Part shown: piece by piece, positions 11,021 to 23,701 of the stretch
Layout: every line of letters begins with the position of its first letter
Position numbering within the stretch: position 1 is the first letter of the stretch
NCBI GenBank assembly: GCA_032622095.1
Contig: CP136063.1
Location: 116,148,723-116,212,722, forward strand
DNA length: 64,000 bases
Reading direction: 5' to 3'
From: Siphonodentalium dalli
Lineage: Eukaryota > Mollusca > Scaphopoda > Gadilida > Siphonodentaliidae
Position numbers and translations under genes: made by a program
Notes under the pieces: generated by a model
Databases searched by the model: none
What the model was told of the DNA's origin: nothing
What the model saw: only the letters and a program-made list of their open reading frames with translations

Positions 11021-11917
11021 CAACACAAATGTGTGAACTGGTTCCATTAATGTTGTGGACATAATCAGTTTGTATTGTTTAATGACAATACAACATTCTT
11101 TATTTAATTTTGCAAAAATAAACGAATGGGTATGCAATAAAGCATCATTTTTTACTGAGTTTGCAGACTCTATTCATCATGACGATTGTGTATTTAATCT
11201 GAAATTTGAATCTGGATACAGTTATGTTCAACCTCAGTTCAGAGCAGTTTGTGTTAACGTACTGCAAGTATTTCATTTCGATTATAAATTTTTCCCCGAT
11301 AAATATACCTTGAATAAAAAAGTTTCACACATGCGATTTCATGACTATGCGCACGGGCTGGAGAAATAGGAAATTGACGTTATGTGGACTAATCAGAACT
11401 AGCACATCCAGGGATGTGATGCTACGAGCGGTTACGGTCTGGGTGGCTTTCAAAGCAGATGGTTTTTATGATGGACTTAATTTGTATAGCAGACCAGTAG
11501 AAAGAAATATATATATCCACCTCCCAAGGCGATACATATATCTGTTTTTACTGTGATCCCAAGATCGAAATAAAATCATATTTAAATGTTTTAAAACTGT
11601 CGCATGGATTTACAATAGGGGTTCCCCCAACTCAATCAGAATATTTTTGAGTTTGAACTGTAGAAATTAAATATATATTATGTAAACTCAGATTATCTGG
11701 CTTCCACAAGAAAACTTTGTTATACAATCTGGTGTGCAATAAATACAAAGAAAATGTCACATTGTCCTAATTTACTTGAGACTTCAATCGAATCACATCT
11801 GCTGTTCAGCCACCAACAATTTGTTTAATATAGAGAATGGAATGAGATGTATATGTATGCTGGACATGTTAATGATATTTATTTTTTTGTTATTAAGGTG
11901 CTCATAGTTTTAATATT

Positions 11918-12140
11918 TAGGCCATGCAAAGTCAATTTTCCATTTCTTGGGGGCCAAACATTCTGAAAAGCATGCATGTGCAGTTCTTGATTGTATTTAT
12001 TTCTGAGGCACACACCAATGAAGCATTCCACCTCAGCATCGATTAGCTCTGTGTTTAATTTTAGTTGCCCGTGGCCATTATTACCCGAACAGATGTCCAT
12101 AAAAGTTAGTTGATAGATCCTATGTGATTTATTTCTTCAA
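11918..12140 (+). repeat. Direct repeat, copy B (pair at 10785-11020)
   Basis: This is the diverged partner of copy A, with the same ordered blocks. Together the two suggest an old dispersed or segmentally duplicated repeat. Confidence 0.6.
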
Positions 12141-12229
12141 AAATCACTCAATAAAGTATCAATGACACATTTTTATATCATTCACATATTATGTTATTGG
12201 TTCGTCTATCCATTTGCTTTTTTCGTTTC

Positions 12230-12395
12230 TGGATGATAACTTTAATAAGCCCAAACTGAATGGAATGAAATTTGGTATTTTAGTTTACTAGCCCAAAATA
12301 CAGGTCAATTTCAAATTTGGGTTCCTTCCGCCAATTTTCACCAGAGTTATGGCCCTTTGTTGAAATTACCACGTGGATATTTTGTTTCACCCTGG
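12230..12395 (-). repeat. Copy of the 'ATAACTCCGG' repeat family, reverse orientation
   Basis: It contains GATGATAACTTTAATAAGCC, TTTGGTATTTTAGTTTACTA and ACCAGAGTTATGGCCC in the same order as the 9.4-kb copy. It is a fragment. Confidence 0.6.
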
Positions 12396-12868
12396 AGTTG
12401 CTCTTGTTCATCTGTGTTTTCAGATGCAATCCATGTTTGAAAATAGTTACCAATTGCAGTAATGAATCGGAAATTTGGAACTGGAAATGGGTATGTTTGA
12501 TCTCAGTTCCATGCACGTTTGTATAAAAATGTGCCTTAATTGTTTTCTACTGATTAAAAATTTCCTCTGACAGATCAAACACAATCAAAAGTTTGCATGC
12601 GTGGGGGTTTGGCACCATGCGCACAGGCCTGAGAAACGGGAATTTGTCTTTGCGTGGCCTTAGGGCTAATTGTTAAATGATTTCTTGGTGAAAGATGATT
12701 GTTTGTGAGAAAAATGATAGATTGCTTGTTATTAAAGGTTCATTAGTCTGATCAAATTACTGCCGTGTCGGTCAATCCACCCAGGAACAGTTATTTTCTT
12801 GATTGAATACCTTGTGTACAAGGTTTCCAGGTCACAAGTCTACTATTGACTATATTGAGGGACTGACA

Positions 12869-13192
12869 TTAAAGATGGTCTATCTTTTCCGGGCCAAAAT
12901 TACAACATAAATTTTATAAATCCCAATTAGAAGACTACACATAGCTATTGAATAAAATACATATTAAACTGAAGTGGATTATTTTGATAATAATTTGCTG
13001 TAAATCTCTTAACAGATCTGCAATTTTCCTTGATTGAGGGTGCGGACAAGAGAGAGTGCTCTCTCTTGGTACACTTCAAATGTTCTCGTGTTAATTGACA
13101 GGCTTTTCCGGATAGGTGTCCTCGATTCATATATATTATATTATCCCCTGAATCTGTATAAAACTTGCTGGGAAGAGATAGACCATCTTTAA
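12869..13192. mobile_element. TTAA-flanked MITE (TIR AGATGGTCTATCTTTTCC)
   Basis: The left end is TTAA then AGATGGTCTATCTTTTCC. The right end is GGAAGAGATAGACCATCT then TTAA. Length is ~324 bp including both TTAA copies. There is no coding capacity, so it is non-autonomous and was moved by an unknown TTAA-specific transposase. Confidence 0.8.
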
Positions 13193-13346
13193 ATATCTTA
13201 AGTAACCGATATACCTTATTTGGAATCTGTGCGAGAATTAACATGAAAATCAATTATGGAGGAAGTACAGGAAATGGTTCGGGTAATTGGAGAATAAGTT
13301 AGAATCAAAATATGAATAAGATACTGATTCTCATGGTACTTCAACA

Positions 13347-13824
13347 TTAAAGGTACTCAACCCGTAAAGAGGGTCCCCATCTCAACAGATTCCAACAACA
13401 ACAATCCGATCAGAGGGTCCTATATTACTATTGCTTTGGCTTTGGGGGTAAAAAATATTTGATTCGAGTCGAGGAACCCATCAAACAAAGCTCAGAGTTA
13501 TTTGATATTGATTTTTGAAATTTTTTATTATTCTCGAGATAAGTACTAATAACTGCCGTAATCTGCTCTGGATGTGTACTCAAAATCTATTCAAACAGAC
13601 AAGGATGGATAACTCTAAAATCAAGTGGTAATTTTAACTCAATTTTGACTGAGTTCTGGGCCAGATAGTATTCCCGATAATGAAAAATAATAGATTTCTA
13701 AAATCGATATCTAACAAATCTGAGCTTTGATGGGTGACTTCCTCGACTCGAATCAAATATTTTTGACCCCCGAAGCCATTGAAATAGTAATTGAGAGGAG
13801 TTTTATCGGGTTGAGTACCTTTAA
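13347..13824. mobile_element. TTAA-flanked MITE (TIR AGGTACTCAACCCG)
   Basis: It starts TTAA-AGGTACTCAACCCG and ends CGGGTTGAGTACCT-TTAA. A related copy with GATTGAGTACCT ends lies at 23261-23701. The inside has a GGGGGTAAAAAATATTTGA-like stretch shared with that copy. Non-coding. Confidence 0.82.
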
Positions 13825-14221
13825 CCCTTTACCCAACAAACCGGCCAAAACCGGCCAAATAAAGCTTCAACAGCCTAAAATATCTTCGGTCTGTCTCAAT
13901 AGAACCATACAAATATGGATATCATTGGAACCGGCTCCTTGACCACATTGTGATAGTTACAGTTATGCCCTGTGCCAATGCATTCTCTTATATATGCGAG
14001 TCGACCATAGGTCGCCTCGCATATATAAGAGAATGCATTGGCCTAAAAAAATATCTTTTTTTAACACTTTTTACCATTTTTTCTTACATTCTTTAACAAT
14101 TTTATAATTTTTAATGTGTTAAGCCAATGCATTCTCTTATATATGCGAGGCGACCTATGGTCGACTCGCATATATAAGAGAATGCATTGGCACAGGGCCC
14201 TTCTGTTGGGTAAAGGGTTAA
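13821..14221. mobile_element. piggyBac-like TTAA MITE with internal double hairpin
   Basis: The termini are TTAA-CCCTTTACCCAACA and TGTTGGGTAAAGGG-TTAA. It shares its left TTAA with the preceding MITE. Inside are two palindromes (13976-14042 and 14124-14192) built on ATTCTCTTATATATGCGAG around CGACCTATGGTCG-type centres, separated by an AT-rich spacer. A near-identical copy is at 36112-36476. CCCTTT ends on a TTAA target fit the piggyBac superfamily. Confidence 0.85.
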
Positions 14222-14389
14222 AGGCCCACTTAATTTTTGAGCCGCCGATTAATTTTTTTATAGTGACTTGATATACGGTTTTAATAGCAATCTATGCCAT
14301 AAAATATGATTTAAATACTATAATTCATCACTATTTTAAACATCTGTGTCTCAGAAGATGCCCACAGAGAAATAGAAGACTTCCATATA

Positions 14390-14480
14390 TATATGTATAA
14401 GGGTGTGTATGTATATGTGTAATTGTATGTATGTTCATATGGATGTATGTTTGTATGTATGTATGTATGTGACTGCATGT
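14390..14480 (+). repeat. GTAT-rich microsatellite
   Basis: This is an imperfect run of GTAT/GTATGT units. The open frame across it (14423-14611) is a repeat artefact. Confidence 0.8.
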
Positions 14481-14946
14481 GGACGTTTAGTCTGCGAGAC
14501 TACATAGGTGTTATGTTTGTGTTGGGTCCATTTGTTAAAAAGTTTATGTACTTTTCATGTCAATTCTCTTTTGTCAAACAATGTATGTGTATATATACAT
14601 GTAACCTGTAATTATGTTATTACTGCTCTCCGATATTGGAGGAAATAAAGGTATATATATATATAAATGGAACTCAGAAATTAGTGCCTCGGAATGATTA
14701 TATATCGACGTTTGAGATAGTGATGTTCCAGGACTGTAGGATAATAGCCCTTGCATGGAGACTGTTTTATGCTTTTCTTGACATTTCCGTTATATTTTCC
14801 CACTGAAAAATGGGCATATAACATCGATGGCCCAGCACAAGATGTCATTCAGCTGTGAGGAGAGTTAAACTGTTCATGTCGGTGAGGGGGATTTGTGCAT
14901 CTACTCGTGTGGTTCAGCTGAAACCCACCAAGTGGACATAAACAGT

Positions 14947-15163
14947 TTAACCCTTTCATGGCAGGAGCTGCGCTGGTGTAGCATTAAATATCCTGTGCCA
15001 GTGCATTATCTGATATATACAAGTCTCCCATGTGGCGCCTCACATGCACTGGCTTAGAAGGGCACGGAAAATATTGTTAGGCCAATATATTCTCTTATAT
15101 GCGAGGCTCCCTATGGGAGAATTTTCACATAATTTCAGGAAGCTCCAGTCATGAAAGGGTTGA
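14947..15163. mobile_element. TTAA MITE, CATGGCAGGAGCT family, copy 1
   Basis: It starts TTAA-CCCTTTCATGGCAGGAGCT and ends AGCTCCAGTCATGAAAGGG-TTGA, with the right TTAA decayed. The inside has TTCTCTTATATGCGAGGCTC, related to the hairpin core of the 13.8-kb MITE. A sister copy is at 55593-55832. Confidence 0.75.
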
Positions 15164-15384
15164 GCGATAGCATTAGCTACATATGTTATTTGTACATCAC
15201 ACAAACTTGCCCCTTCCAAAGTTTTCACTGTGAAGTGAAGAAGAAAAAGAAATAGCTCATTGCTACTTTAATATTTGTAATTGCCCATGTTGTAATGATT
15301 TATGAATGTTTAAAATTGAAAAAATGTCCCGAATCACAATGACATCATATCGGCGGTTGACATTATACAGTTGCCCGATGTCGA

Positions 15385-15496
15385 GTGAGACATTGAGATT
15401 TGTCACCTGCTCAAGAACGGAATGTCTCCCGAGGAGCACAGCTCCGAGGGAGACATTCCGTTCTCGAGCGGGTGACAAATCTCGATGTCTCCCGAG
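15385..15496. repeat. Long hairpin rich in GTCTCCCG
   Basis: The arms, reading GAGATTTGTCACC, GAACGGAATGTCTCCCGAGG and their inverse, meet at a short centre near 15438. Imperfect pairing extends over ~55 bp per arm. GTCTCCCG recurs at 16350, and GTC(T/G)CCCG-type words are common nearby. Confidence 0.75.
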
Positions 15497-15499
15497 AAG

Positions 15500-17130
15500 A
15501 AGGGCAACAACTGTTTTGTTATCCGATTATACCACAGAAAAAAATCCTTGCCATCCACACGCACGATGTTGCACTGAGTCACGAGAGCTTTCTTTCCCGA
15601 TTATGTATATTTTCAGTAACTACTTATCGTTCCGTTCCATAAACGATAGTCAAGCCGTTAAGCGTTTGATAATCATTTGATGATAATTTTGGTGGTTAAA
15701 TCGTCAATATCGGTCCATGCAATGTAAACCAATAAGCCATAAGGTATGTTATCGCCTTCTGCAATGTGGAATATTCAATGTCGCCTTGCGCGCGGAATTT
15801 ACTCGCGATGTTCATTTCATAACGGTCTTCCCCGAAATCTATTGGGAAGTTGTCGATTTCATTAATGTACATTCATATGTGTCAGTGCTTCCAAGTACAT
15901 GGCGATCCTCACACAAAATACTTATATGATCACATTGCAGACATCGCGGAGAGGTCTGATATCATGGATAAGCGTACAGTACCATTCATTCATGATAAAC
16001 GTATGCATTATGTTGTCTACCAGCAAACATTTATAACCAACCAACCTGAAGGGATCCACTCTTTCAATCTTGCACCATAATGTCGACATGAACATATTTA
16101 ATCACCGAGATGTTTCGATGTAAAAGTACATAAAAACGCTTGTCCGATAAAAGTATCAACTTAAAAGTTCGAATATTAGTGTTCACTAAATATATGCAAA
16201 TTAGCAAACACCACAACTGGTGTGTTTTGCGAATCCGTGCGGTATATAAGATCTATGATTTTTAGTACATTATAGTGATGTGAAATAGATGAGTTACTGC
16301 AGTGTGTGTTTTGTGATATTCTTGCGTTATAACATCAGGCGGGCGACAAAAACAATGTCTCCCGGCTCAGCGGGCGACAGTGTGATTTGTCGCCCGGCAC
16401 GTGGCAGGAAATGGGCCAATCAGAAGGGTGGAAAATAGGGAGGAGGGTAACAATTTCCCTGGTGACCTGCAAAGTTTGCATTCATAATATTGTCATGAAA
16501 GTTCACCTTTATATATCTACGTTGAACTAGCGTTGATGTAATAACATAACAATTATTTTAGCAGGCTTCATGGAGGTAGAGCCTGGTGGATAAACAGATT
16601 GTTGATCATCACAGGTCTGGTAAATCACACAGTAAAGCTTTTGGCCGTTCTTGCTACCTTTATAAAGCAAATCTAACTAAATACACACATCCAGATGATT
16701 TACTTTATAGAGGACACATGAATGACAGACAGCTTGTGATCTAATTTTAAAAGAATCAAGTCTCAAAAGGTGTATTTTCTTTATCCCTATCACTCATTCA
16801 GGTGTGTATGACTGAAGACACCTCTATATAAATGTGTCAAACTAGAGACACCACATACCAAAACAGATATGCGATTCTATTACTTTCCTAACTTCTTATG
16901 GATGTAAGAATGACTATACAATATGCACTTTGAATATGCCATGTTGTATGAATACAATAAATCTAGTGTTTCAGAAAATAGATCCATCTGCCTGTGTGAA
17001 GGAATAAGATTTATCAATGCCCAGTGTGAGCTGATTGATATTGCACCCAGTCACGACTTGGTTAAAACATTCTAAACTATATGGATTCTCCCTGTCAGTT
17101 AAAAATTGTACAACGGAACGGTCTCTGATT
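15500..17130. other. Gene-free intergenic stretch
   Basis: No gene was recognised. There is a short GC-richer inverted motif at 16339-16400 (GGGCGACA and its inverse). The remaining frames are short and featureless. Confidence 0.4.
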
Positions 17131-17139
17131 TGGAGGGAC

Positions 17140-17262
17140 GTTATTAAAAGAGATAAAAGCAGACAACAGACAAAAAAGTGCAGGAGTCATATTTATTGAG
17201 GGAAATGTTTCGAAAATGGGATAACTACTCATCAATGATGCTTTAGTATAGAAAGGGTTAAA
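17140..17262 (+). mobile_element. TTAA MITE fragment (TTTAGTA(AA)GAAAGGGTTAA end)
   Basis: It ends TTTAGTATAGAAAGGGTTAA and carries AAAAGCAGACAACAGACA inside, matching the 10.5-kb and 52.8-kb copies. The left end is not clear. Confidence 0.5.
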
Positions 17263-17489
17263 TACCTGTTAAATACTGCTCACTTTCGTCAAGTGTTCAT
17301 TGAATTTCTATAAACCAGCTCAAATCAGATAAACTTGGGAAGGAGTATATTTTTTGCTGAGCAATGAATTTAATGATAAAGAAGAAGGAAAGCCATAATT
17401 TTGCAGTATTGTAAAGGTCTTGTATTGTGTAGATGAAATTATTTTCATTTGAAACATTTAACCAATAAATGTGGGCTGCAGGGTGAGAG

Positions 17490-17945
17490 GATGGATTCAA
17501 ATTTGAAATCCAAGATGGCTTCTGACGGCCATGTTTTTTAATGAATTTAGGAAAAAATTGATGGCTCCCATCTGGAGGTCACCCCAAAGATCCATATGAA
17601 GTTTGGTGATGATTGGATGAGGGATGTGGCCTGTAGGGTGTGCTGAAGGATTTAGTCATGCAAAGAGTTAAATCCAAGATGGCTGCTGGCAGCAATATTT
17701 TTTGTAAAATTTTCGGAAATAATCGATGGCTCCCATCTAGAGGTCACCCTGAAGACCCATATGAAGTTTGGTGATGATTGGATGAGGGATGTGGTCGATA
17801 GGGTGAGCCAAAGGATTAAGTCATGCAAAGAGTATGATCGGATGAGGGCTGCAGCCTGTTGGGTGAGCCAAATGAAATTGTTGACACATGGATGGACGAC
17901 GGATACCAACCCATGACAATAGCTCAGATTTAATAAAGTAAGTTG
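17490..17945 (-). repeat. 163-bp satellite family, inverted copy with head
   Basis: Read on the minus strand it has the head phrase with GAGCTATTGTCATGGGTTGG and then ~2.5 units with CCAGCAGCCATCTTGGATTT. The same family forms the array at 28.4-37.9 kb on the plus strand. Short open frames here are repeat artefacts. Confidence 0.7.
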
Positions 17946-18173
17946 ATCTAAAAAGAATCTTAATAAAATTGCACATAACCCTGCAAGAACCAGTGGTAAA
18001 TTTCTGTTCATGAAATTTAATACATAATATGAATAGAACCTATCAGTTGAATAAGATTTGCGAGAGTTCTGATAACAAGTTGTGGAGTAATGAAAGTATT
18101 TCGCCAGGTTTTTAATTTCGGTCAGGCAGATCATCTACGATAAAAATCGTTTATGGTTTCATTGCCCATATAT

Positions 18174-18236
18174 GGTGAGCATTCTGAAAACCTGATTGGA
18201 AATCAGTGAGCATTCTGAAAACCGGATTGGAAATCT
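18174..18236 (+). repeat. Two tandem 31-bp units
   Basis: The word GTGAGCATTCTGAAAACC followed by GATTGGAAATC is repeated twice with one or two changes. Confidence 0.8.
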
Positions 18237-18474
18237 TTAGTCTGAGAAAGGGGTGACATATTTCAAAGTATGTGGCAAGAGCATATAGAATAGAAGAAAC
18301 ACATGTTCACCTTAATTCATGTGATATCAACTCACAAATCACTTCACTGTAGTGATAACATATAGTTATTCTCATAAATTTGTTGATTTGTCTGACAATC
18401 GGACAATGGAAACTAAACTAATTATTATTGCATACAAATATTGCTATAAATTACAAAGCTTTTATTACGGTGCT

Positions 18475-19036
18475 TTAAAGGGATACTGTACTCAAATGTT
18501 GTTGTTGGTTTCTATTGTCTCTGCTTCGAAGAATAAGGTAACCAGATTTACATTATTTGAGTCTGTTAAGTACGAAGAAATGTTACGAATGGCAGATTAG
18601 CTGGAATGCCAAAAATAGAACAATCATTGTCGAGTGATATTTGTACAGTTTTCAAGCAAATGTATCAAATAAATGTCATATTATAAGCATACTAGTCCCA
18701 TATACTCATTAAGTTATTGTATAGTCACTAGTCAATGAGTGGCTTCAGTTTACACCCCATATCAACATAATTTTTTACACGATCATGTGTGCCACGCATT
18801 GCCCTATCCACTTTCCATCAAGTAATTTGATTATGTCTTGTACACGGAAATTCGTATTTAATTTATAGTGGGAGCCATAAATTAAATTCATTTCAATTTT
18901 TTTAAGATAACATGTTAACCTGAACGTTTATAGAATACATCTTTGACTCAAATTACTTATTTTTCTATATATTACCAATATTATATCGTTGTTATTACCG
19001 GGAATTTATTGAAAACGGCGTACAGTACCCCTTTAA
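18475..19036. mobile_element. TTAA element with TIR AGGGRTACTGTAC, copy 1
   Basis: The ends are TTAA-AGGGATACTGTACTC and GTACAGTACCCCT-TTAA. Total length is 562 bp. The inside, including TTGTTGTTGGTTTCTATTG, matches 32905-33504 in the opposite orientation. Non-coding and non-autonomous. Confidence 0.85.
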
Positions 19037-19039
19037 AAT

Positions 19040-19995
19040 GGTGTGGCATAATATACTTTTAAAACAAACTAAATAGAAGTTCAATGAGGAAAAAAAAGCA
19101 CTATATATTTCTTCTTGAGTCAGTTGTGTTTTTCAATAATAATAACATGTCCTGTTTTGATAAAAAAAATTCTGCCTGTAATGTTATTAAGTTTGGAAGT
19201 CGCGTAGAGCAAATAAGATATATCCATGTATGTACTATTCATATTCCAGAAAACATGCTATACTATATGTGCTATGGGTTACATTTCTGCCACCAATTCA
19301 ATATTAAATATTGAAATAATTCTCTTGCATAATCTCTTAATTCGGCAAAAGGCATGTCCATACAGTCTCAATTGCAGGAAAGTATGTAAATAAAAATAGA
19401 AAAATATAATTTAAATACTAAAATATACATTAAACCTTAAAATGATTACAAGTTTGCATGCAATAAAACAATTGGAGAACACATATTTAACATAGGGAAG
19501 TTTCTGTACAATCACAAAAATATGATAACGGAATAAGTGGAAATTTTTAATAATTTAACAAGATTCTGGATGCTCTAGTGTCAGAAATAATAAAGATAGA
19601 AACTGATGTATATTATATGTGTATTTCTTCCATGTACACCTATCATTATACTTATTTGTAAATTTCAATAAAACTCGATATGGGTGAAAATGGAACAATT
19701 TTCAAGCTAGATCGGAGCGAGTGACATTTCAATGTGCCTTTCCAATTGATACATGGCCATTTTCATATTAAAGAAATGAGAATTTGTTCACACACATTGA
19801 AGCAAAGAACACTTATATTGAGCCAGTGCCTCCATATATCTCATATATATATGTTTGTTGCTTATAAAATCAAAAACTTATGGGAATAAATTGACATCAA
19901 TGAAGCCACAACTACACAAATTCCTGCATTTTCACTATTTTCTGGAAGTATGAGTCATAGATATTGAAATATATATATCCAATAAATGATATTGA
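19040..19995. other. Gene-free AT-rich stretch
   Basis: No gene, repeat family or RNA was recognised. The ~76-codon frame at 19084-19314 has no domain. Confidence 0.4.
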
Positions 19996-19999
19996 AGTA

Positions 20000-20886
20000 C
20001 AGTAAAACCTCTCCTAACCGAACACCGTCCTGACCAGCCATTTTGTCCAGTTTAGAGAGGTGCTCGGTTTATAGAAATCAATTCACGATCGGAATGTCAT
20101 CAATACATAACACAGTATTTTTAATAGATGAAACTTCAGGTGACACCAATGAATTTACGGACTGGTCAGCCAATAACTTATTTTAAATTAATTGCACACA
20201 AAAAACTTGCAAGCTAATTTGTGGATACAAATAGACCCGATTAATTCAATTCTAAGCTGAAAATTTCCAATACTATTATCATTCAATGTAATCTGTTTCT
20301 TGAATAATAAATTGTCCGCCTAAAATTGTTAATAAACTACTAAAAAATTTCCACAAAACTCTACCAGAATGGTACTGAAGTATGGACAATCACCATCGCA
20401 TACTACCTCGAAAATAGGCAATTTGAAACCAGAATGATTGAAAGCAATTTTTAACGATTGCTATAATTATGTACTGCTTAATTATTGAAAATGAAGTTTT
20501 ATTTTGTACAGTGGTCGTGAACACATGATAGTTCAACTCAGTGCTAAACTGGTATTAAAACAAACTACCAACAATTAATACTCCCATGACGTCTCAGTTA
20601 ATCACTCAATCTTTGAAAAACACTGGGATATCTAATCAGACAACTGCTAATATTACTATCTGGTTCAAAACGTGTCACCGATAGCGCATGCATTCAGATT
20701 CTGGATGTAAAATTGCATGTGTTCGGTCATTATGGACTAAAAATGTTGTCTGGTGTTCGGAGAGGTTCCAGATTACAGAGGTAATTATTAATGACAATGC
20801 ACTAGGCTTAATTCGGGAACAACAAATTTGTTCGGTGTAGAGAGGGATCCGGTTTAAAGAGGGTCTGGTTTGGAGAGGTTCTACTG
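20000..20886. mobile_element. pogo/Tigger-like non-autonomous element with TA target
   Basis: It begins CAGTAAAACCTCTCC and ends GGAGAGGTTCTACTG, each flanked by TA. Length is 887 bp. CAGT…ACCTC termini and TA duplication fit the pogo branch of Tc1/mariner. No transposase fragment with the DDE or CENPB domain is visible. Confidence 0.8.
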
Positions 20887-20888
20887 TA

Positions 20889-23149
20889 TCATTAATTTGC
20901 GGGATATAAGATATCACAAAATTTATCTTAAGATCAATTAAAATCATGGTAGGATACTAATAAAATTTAACTATTGATATCTAAAATTATTTTTGGACAT
21001 CAATAAGTATTAAATAGCACTATGACACTGGCCCTATACAATACAAGTTTTTGCACATAGCCTTATGCATATAACAAAAATTGAGAAAAGTATTATTTTT
21101 GTTAAACAGCCTGTGGTGGATTAAAGCCACATGGCGGTTTGCGCTCCAAAATACACAAAATAATATTCGCTTTTGAAATTTTCCCGGTATCAAAATAGAT
21201 CGATAAATACCCAAACTACCTTTCTACGACCAATATATGTCCCATAAAGATGCATTCAAGTCATGAAAATTACAATAAATAGCAAAGTTCAGATCCCGAA
21301 CATTTTTTCCAACATAGCTGCCATTTTTGGATGATGCAATCACCGACAACAGCCGAGGATTTCCGGGTGTAATCGTAAATAAGCTTCCCCAGCGTCATAT
21401 AATTTCCGGTACGCGATAAAGGGGTTTCAATTTGATCGTATGTGTCCCTGTGAGAAAAATGGTCTCTGTTGACAAGAATTTAATGATAGGACGGTCATCC
21501 TGAATTTATCTGAGACATGGCGATGGTGCGATTGGGGAAGGGGGTTCAGAAAGGAACATAATATTACTTATACATGTATAATAAGTAATTATGATGAGAT
21601 GCATTTGTATTTAAATTTCAATCCAACATCATTATCGTAGTAAATTGCAAGATTTGCAGTACTAGTATATACTGAATATCTTTCTTACAGAATATAGGAA
21701 TGGGTCGCCAAGTATTAGATCATGTCATGAATTTATACTCTGGCTACCGTAGAGGTCATATTCAACCAGTTAAAAATATGGGAACGTTTTAATGTTCTGA
21801 CGGAGAACTTTATAGCATTGAAAAAAACAACTCAGTGACTATATATATTTATTTATTACTTGTTCCTCAATAACATATTTCACAATATGGGGTGTGACAC
21901 TCCAGATTGCATTATTTGTCTGTGACTTTTGTGAGTCGACATCGAAATAAACATTGAATTGATTACCCGTGAGAAATTTAATGATTGTAAAGGATGCTAA
22001 TCAAACTCGACTCAACAAAGTGACATATTTCATGCAACATCGAGCTGGGATCTTCGTGAACTACATACACAGTGAAATACACTATTTACTGAGGAACAAT
22101 ATTAACTAAGAATATATTAGCTGCATGCACTGTTTTTTTTTAAATGTTTATAAACTTCCCTATATATCTGAACATGAAACATTTCACATTACTTGAACTG
22201 GTGTAGAATTATCTCTACGGGCGTAGCCAGTGTAGAGATTCATGATATGATCTAGCTAAGTATGTATGCATATAGTTTTTCACAATTAACGTAGATCGAT
22301 CGTCCATTGCATGTTTATATGTTGAAATCAACTGTAAACAAGATAGACAGGCGGGGAGAGTGTGTAGACACGCACGTATAGGATTGGAACTGTGTTAATT
22401 ATCTACATGGATTAACAGTTTTGAATATTTTTTTTTTAACACACGGAAAAATTAGATATCATATGAAAGTAGTAGATGTGAGCCTTGTGTTCCGCACTGC
22501 TGTATATAATTTGAAAGTTGTGTCATGGGAACAGCGTGTAAACAATGTAGACACAATCGTTTTGAGGAAAAATAAATTAAAATAAATTGAATCCTATTCT
22601 ACTACTGAAACCGATAGTGAAGACGCTGTTTTTTTGGCTTTATTTTTCATGTTGATTTTCTAACTATTCCAATATCAAATGGGGTAACAGGTGTGATATG
22701 GCCATGTTGGGACATACACTCTCTTAATTATATGGTTTACGACTAATCATTGTTTGTGTATATTTCATTTTATTGCTAACTTGGTGATAGTTGGTGCACC
22801 TGAAGCCACGTATCACAGAAAATCAGCATTTTTCATTACCAATTGTCATCATGGATGCCATTTTGCATAGAACATTATGCTCTAAGCGGATTTATCGGAT
22901 TTTGAATATGTTGTACCGGTAGAGGATATGATTATTATTCCTCTTCAAAATGGAATAAAAACCAACTTAGTCCAAATATTATTAAGACTATTTTGTCTTT
23001 TCAGCATTTACCCAAGACATGGAGGTCTTACATGTTTGCCCTTTTCCCACATTTTGTCTTGTGACTCAGATGCAGGTGTTTTTAATTAAACTGATGGTGA
23101 AATAAAAAATAATAAAATTTAAGTGCTCCAAGCAACCTATATTCCTAAA
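20889..23149. other. Gene-free AT-rich stretch
   Basis: No coding region or named element was recognised. A slightly GC-richer patch at 21330-21430 has a few CpGs but no promoter motif I can defend. Confidence 0.4.
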
Positions 23150-23701
23150 TTAGTGTTTCTCTGGCTTCGGGGGTTAACAAAATATTAGACTTGAGTCAAG
23201 GACTCATCAAAGCTCAGAGTTATCAGATTTTTGATATCTTTTATTTTTCACCACCTGGGTAGGTACTCAATCCGATCAGACGCTCCTAAATTACTATTTC
23301 TTTGGTTCCGGGGGTAAAAAATATTTCTCAGTGATCAGATATCGATTGTTGAAGTTTGTTATTTCTCAAGATGTGTAATAATATGTGGCCCAGAAACACG
23401 TGGTCATACGGAGGGTCTCGGACAAAATTGTGGATGAAGATGGATAACTCTAAAGTCAAGTGGTCATACAGTCAAATTATGTGATACTTTAGTGATAATA
23501 CGGCCATATTTTGTTGAACAAAATGTTGATAAACAACAAGTTTTGGGAAATTTGATACCATAGTTGACAGTGATTAGCATTATATTGTTGCAATATATCG
23601 ATTCTGATAAATAAAGCGTATTTTGAAGAAATGTTGTTGCTGTTGTATCTTGATGGTATGGGGACCGCCTGATCGGATTGAGTACCTTTAAAAAGAACTA
23701 C
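23150..23701. mobile_element. AGGTACTCAA-type element with an extra fragment at its left
   Basis: 23261 starts AGGTACTCAATCCGATCAG, and 23682-23697 ends CGGATTGAGTACCT before TTAA. Bases 23150-23250 repeat inner sequence of the same family (GGGGGTTAACAAAATATTAG), so a truncated copy adjoins the longer one. The left TTAA is lost. Confidence 0.65.

Noticed and set aside
14423-14611. Open frame over GTAT repeats
   Set aside because: Microsatellite translation.
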